Assembly (NCBI GenBank): GCA_038845865.1
Contig: JAWBQJ010000001.1
Coordinates: forward strand, 434,001-498,000
Length of the DNA stretch: 64,000 bases
Direction: 5' to 3'
Origin: Desulfurococcaceae archaeon
GTDB taxonomy: Archaea > Thermoproteota > Thermoprotei_A > Sulfolobales > Desulfurococcaceae
A program made the translations under genes and the position numbers. Under the pieces are notes generated by a model. The model saw only the letters and a list, made by a program, of their open reading frames with translations, ran no database searches and was not told the DNA's origin. This document shows positions 62,287 to 64,000 of the stretch, piece by piece; within the stretch, counting starts at the first letter, position 1; each line of letters opens with the position of its first letter.

Positions 62287-64000
62287 GCCGTGTATTTTTC
62301 TAGTATTCTATCCACGTTAACAGCCTTTCCATGGTCGCTTTTCATCGGGTCGACTCCATCCTCACCGTATAGCAATTGCACAACTTCCCCAGACGCCGTT
62401 CTGACCGTTCCATCATAGAACACCTTCAAATCTTGTAGTGCATTGATTAGCCTCCTCTGCATGTAACCTGATTGACTCGTCCTAACTGCTGTATCTATTA
62501 AGCCTTCTCTGCCGGCGGCCGCGTGGAAGAATAGTTCGAGCGGGTTGAGGCCATTAACGAATCCTGATTTGATGAAGCCTCTCGCTTCCGCGCTAATATC
62601 GCCTGGTTTAAAGTGTGGTAGCATTCTGCCGCCGAACCCTCTCGTTAACCTCCTACCCCTTACCGTTTGCTGGCCGAGTAAGCCGGACATTTGTGTTAAG
62701 TTTATCGGGTTTCCACGAGCACCTGTACGGGCCATGATGACTACGGGGTTGTTCAGTAGGAAATGCTGGGTGATCACGTCTGCCACCTTATCTAGTAGCT
62801 TCTTCGAGAGCGTATCGATTATCTCGTCTTCTAAACTTTCCTCGAGCGTTTTACCCGGCCTCGGCGTTAACTTCCCCTCTCTATACTGCTTAATCAGCTC
62901 GTCTACATCTTCGAGGCCGTCCTTAATTATCAATTCGACGGACTTCCTCGCGACTTCGTTTAGCACTAGGTGGTCATAACTCATAGTGAAACCGTGCATC
63001 TCGCATACCCTAATGAACATCTTATACGTCTTGTCCATGAAGAACCGGCCAAAGTCTTCGCCGTACTCCTTAATGAGCCAGTGTACTATGCTTTCAGGTT
63101 CCTCTCTACCTATACTCGCCTTATCCAGGACCCCTTCCAGCAAGATGCCGTTTTTCACTATTACTAGAGTATCGTGCGGGCAGTCTTCATCAATGCAACG
63201 GTAGGCCGACGCACTACCTAGTTTAGAGTTCCTCCTATAATTGAAGTCCTTCGGGAGGAACAAGGATATGAGCTGCTTACCGGTCCAATACTCCCTAGGC
63301 TTTAGTATAGCTGGTTCAGGTAACGGCCCGAAGTACCCGGCAGCGGATAAAATTGTAGCTACCTTATCCTTCGTGAGGATAGTCGATTTAACCGTTAAGA
63401 GGTAAGCCCCGCTAATAAAGTCTTGTAAACCCCCTATAATCGGGCCGCCATATCTAGGCGTCAATACGTGCTTTTCTACGAGCATGAGTATCCTTGCCTC
63501 GGCTCTCGCCTCCTCGCCTTGCGGTACATGCAAGTTCATCTCATCTCCATCGAAATCAGCATTATACGGTGGGCAGACCAGCGGGTTTAATCTGAGAGTC
63601 TTGTAGGGCAGTACCCTGACCACGTGAGCCATTACCGAGATCCTGTGAAGTGATGGTTGCCTGTTAAACAGCACTATGTCTCCATCCAGTAGGTGCCTTT
63701 CAACGATAAATCCAGGCTCAAGGGATTCAGCTGCTGTCTTCCTGTCAACGTACTTGAGGCTGATCTTCCTCCCATCAGGCCTTATTACGTAGTTTGCCCC
63801 GGGCCACCTGTCAGGCCCGTTTAGTACGAATTTTCTCAAGAACTCAATGTTCCACGGGGTGACCCTCTCGGGTATTGTCAGCATCTTGGCTATTTCCTCG
63901 GGTACACCAACCTCGTTAATGCTGAGGCTCGGATCGGGGCTTATCACCGTCCTCGCTGAGAAGTCAACGCGCTTGCCTCTAAGATCTCCGCGAAACCTGC
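62280..64000 (-). CDS. rpoA1: RNA polymerase subunit A' (largest subunit N-terminal part), partial
   Basis: The 5' part lies beyond the window. The catalytic [15 protein letters not shown] is present, upstream of it [21 protein letters not shown]-like ([19 protein letters not shown]), and near the right edge [20 protein letters not shown]. About 573 codons of about 880 expected are included, ending QPWLY-type (ILEKYTAW). No intein in the part seen. Confidence 0.98.
   Translation of the reverse strand, partial: RFRGDLRGKRVDFSARTVISPDPSLSINEVGVPEEIAKMLTIPERVTPWNIEFLRKFVLNGPDRWPGANYVIRPDGRKISLKYVDRKTAAESLEPGFIVERHLLDGDIVLFNRQPSLHRISVMAHVVRVLPYKTLRLNPLVCPPYNADFDGDEMNLHVPQGEEARAEARILMLVEKHVLTPRYGGPIIGGLQDFISGAYLLTVKSTILTKDKVATILSAAGYFGPLPEPAILKPREYWTGKQLISLFLPKDFNYRRNSKLGSASAYRCIDEDCPHDTLVIVKNGILLEGVLDKASIGREEPESIVHWLIKEYGEDFGRFFMDKTYKMFIRVCEMHGFTMSYDHLVLNEVARKSVELIIKDGLEDVDELIKQYREGKLTPRPGKTLEESLEDEIIDTLSKKLLDKVADVITQHFLLNNPVVIMARTGARGNPINLTQMSGLLGQQTVRGRRLTRGFGGRMLPHFKPGDISAEARGFIKSGFVNGLNPLELFFHAAAGREGLIDTAVRTSQSGYMQRRLINALQDLKVFYDGTVRTASGEVVQLLYGEDGVDPMKSDHGKAVNVDRILEKYTAW

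Overview
The window is a slice of a crenarchaeal, almost certainly hyperthermophilic, chromosome. It has archaeal-type RNA polymerase genes with a split largest subunit (rpoA1/rpoA2), RpoD/E/F/N and Spt4, and eukaryote-like ribosomal proteins (S3Ae, S6e, S24e, S27ae, S28e, L7Ae, L15e, L18e, L21e, L24e, L30e). It also has aIF2-gamma, aIF5B, EF-1A, KEOPS subunits, Pus10, RNase P proteins, a tetraether lipid synthase, intron-bearing tRNAs and TATA-driven, often leaderless genes. Aldehyde:ferredoxin oxidoreductase, ADP-forming acyl-CoA synthetase, an aminotransferase and an amino-acid transporter point to a peptide or amino-acid fermenter. A Desulfurococcales-like organism is my best guess; the lineage is inferred, not proven.

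Layout. 1-2.6 kb: a compact C1-transfer locus holding a MetE-core methyltransferase cut by the window edge, a MtaC/MtbC-like corrinoid protein, an MtrH-like methyltransferase and a short MetF-like reductase. It looks like a corrinoid-dependent route from methyl-tetrahydropterin to methionine, and is the most interesting system here. 2.6-12 kb: radical SAM enzyme of the AmmeMemoRadiSam set, three tRNAs, AlaX, a class III aminotransferase, a tetraether synthase homologue, an AK6-like kinase / permuted GTPase / ubiquitin-like protein cluster, and an ADP-forming acyl-CoA synthetase beta subunit with a cysteine-poor DUF2148 protein. 12-16 kb: ferredoxin, AOR, NSS transporter and TIGR04076 protein. 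16-21 kb: an accessory stretch with orphan small proteins, a saccharopine-dehydrogenase-like enzyme and two decayed genes (pilin-like and KaiC-like ATPase).

21-64 kb is information-processing core: GlmS, UMP kinase, tRNA/rRNA/protein methyltransferases, Rpb4, L21e, Pus10, SRP54, RNase P Pop5/Rpp30, L15e, a GlmU-like enzyme, S3Ae, KEOPS (Pcc1, Bud32, Kae1) interleaved with a RecJ-like protein, S15 and XTP pyrophosphatase, then S27ae, S24e, dephospho-CoA kinase, Spt4, RpoE, aIF2-gamma, S6e, aIF5B, L24e, S28e, L7Ae, GluRS, IDI-2, Memo, the S2-RpoN-S9-L13-L18e-RpoD-S11-S4-S13 operon, S10/EF-1A, and S7-S12-NusA-L30e-RpoA2-RpoA1 running off the right edge.

Non-coding content: five tRNAs, three with short introns at the canonical 37/38 position; two candidate C/D-box guide RNAs, the one at 30.4 kb with near-ideal spacing; and a roughly 250-base hairpin-rich intergenic element at 52.3 kb that may be an unidentified structured RNA. 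Many first genes have a TATA-like box about 25 bases before the start codon (leaderless), while internal genes have Shine-Dalgarno motifs; I used this to choose starts.
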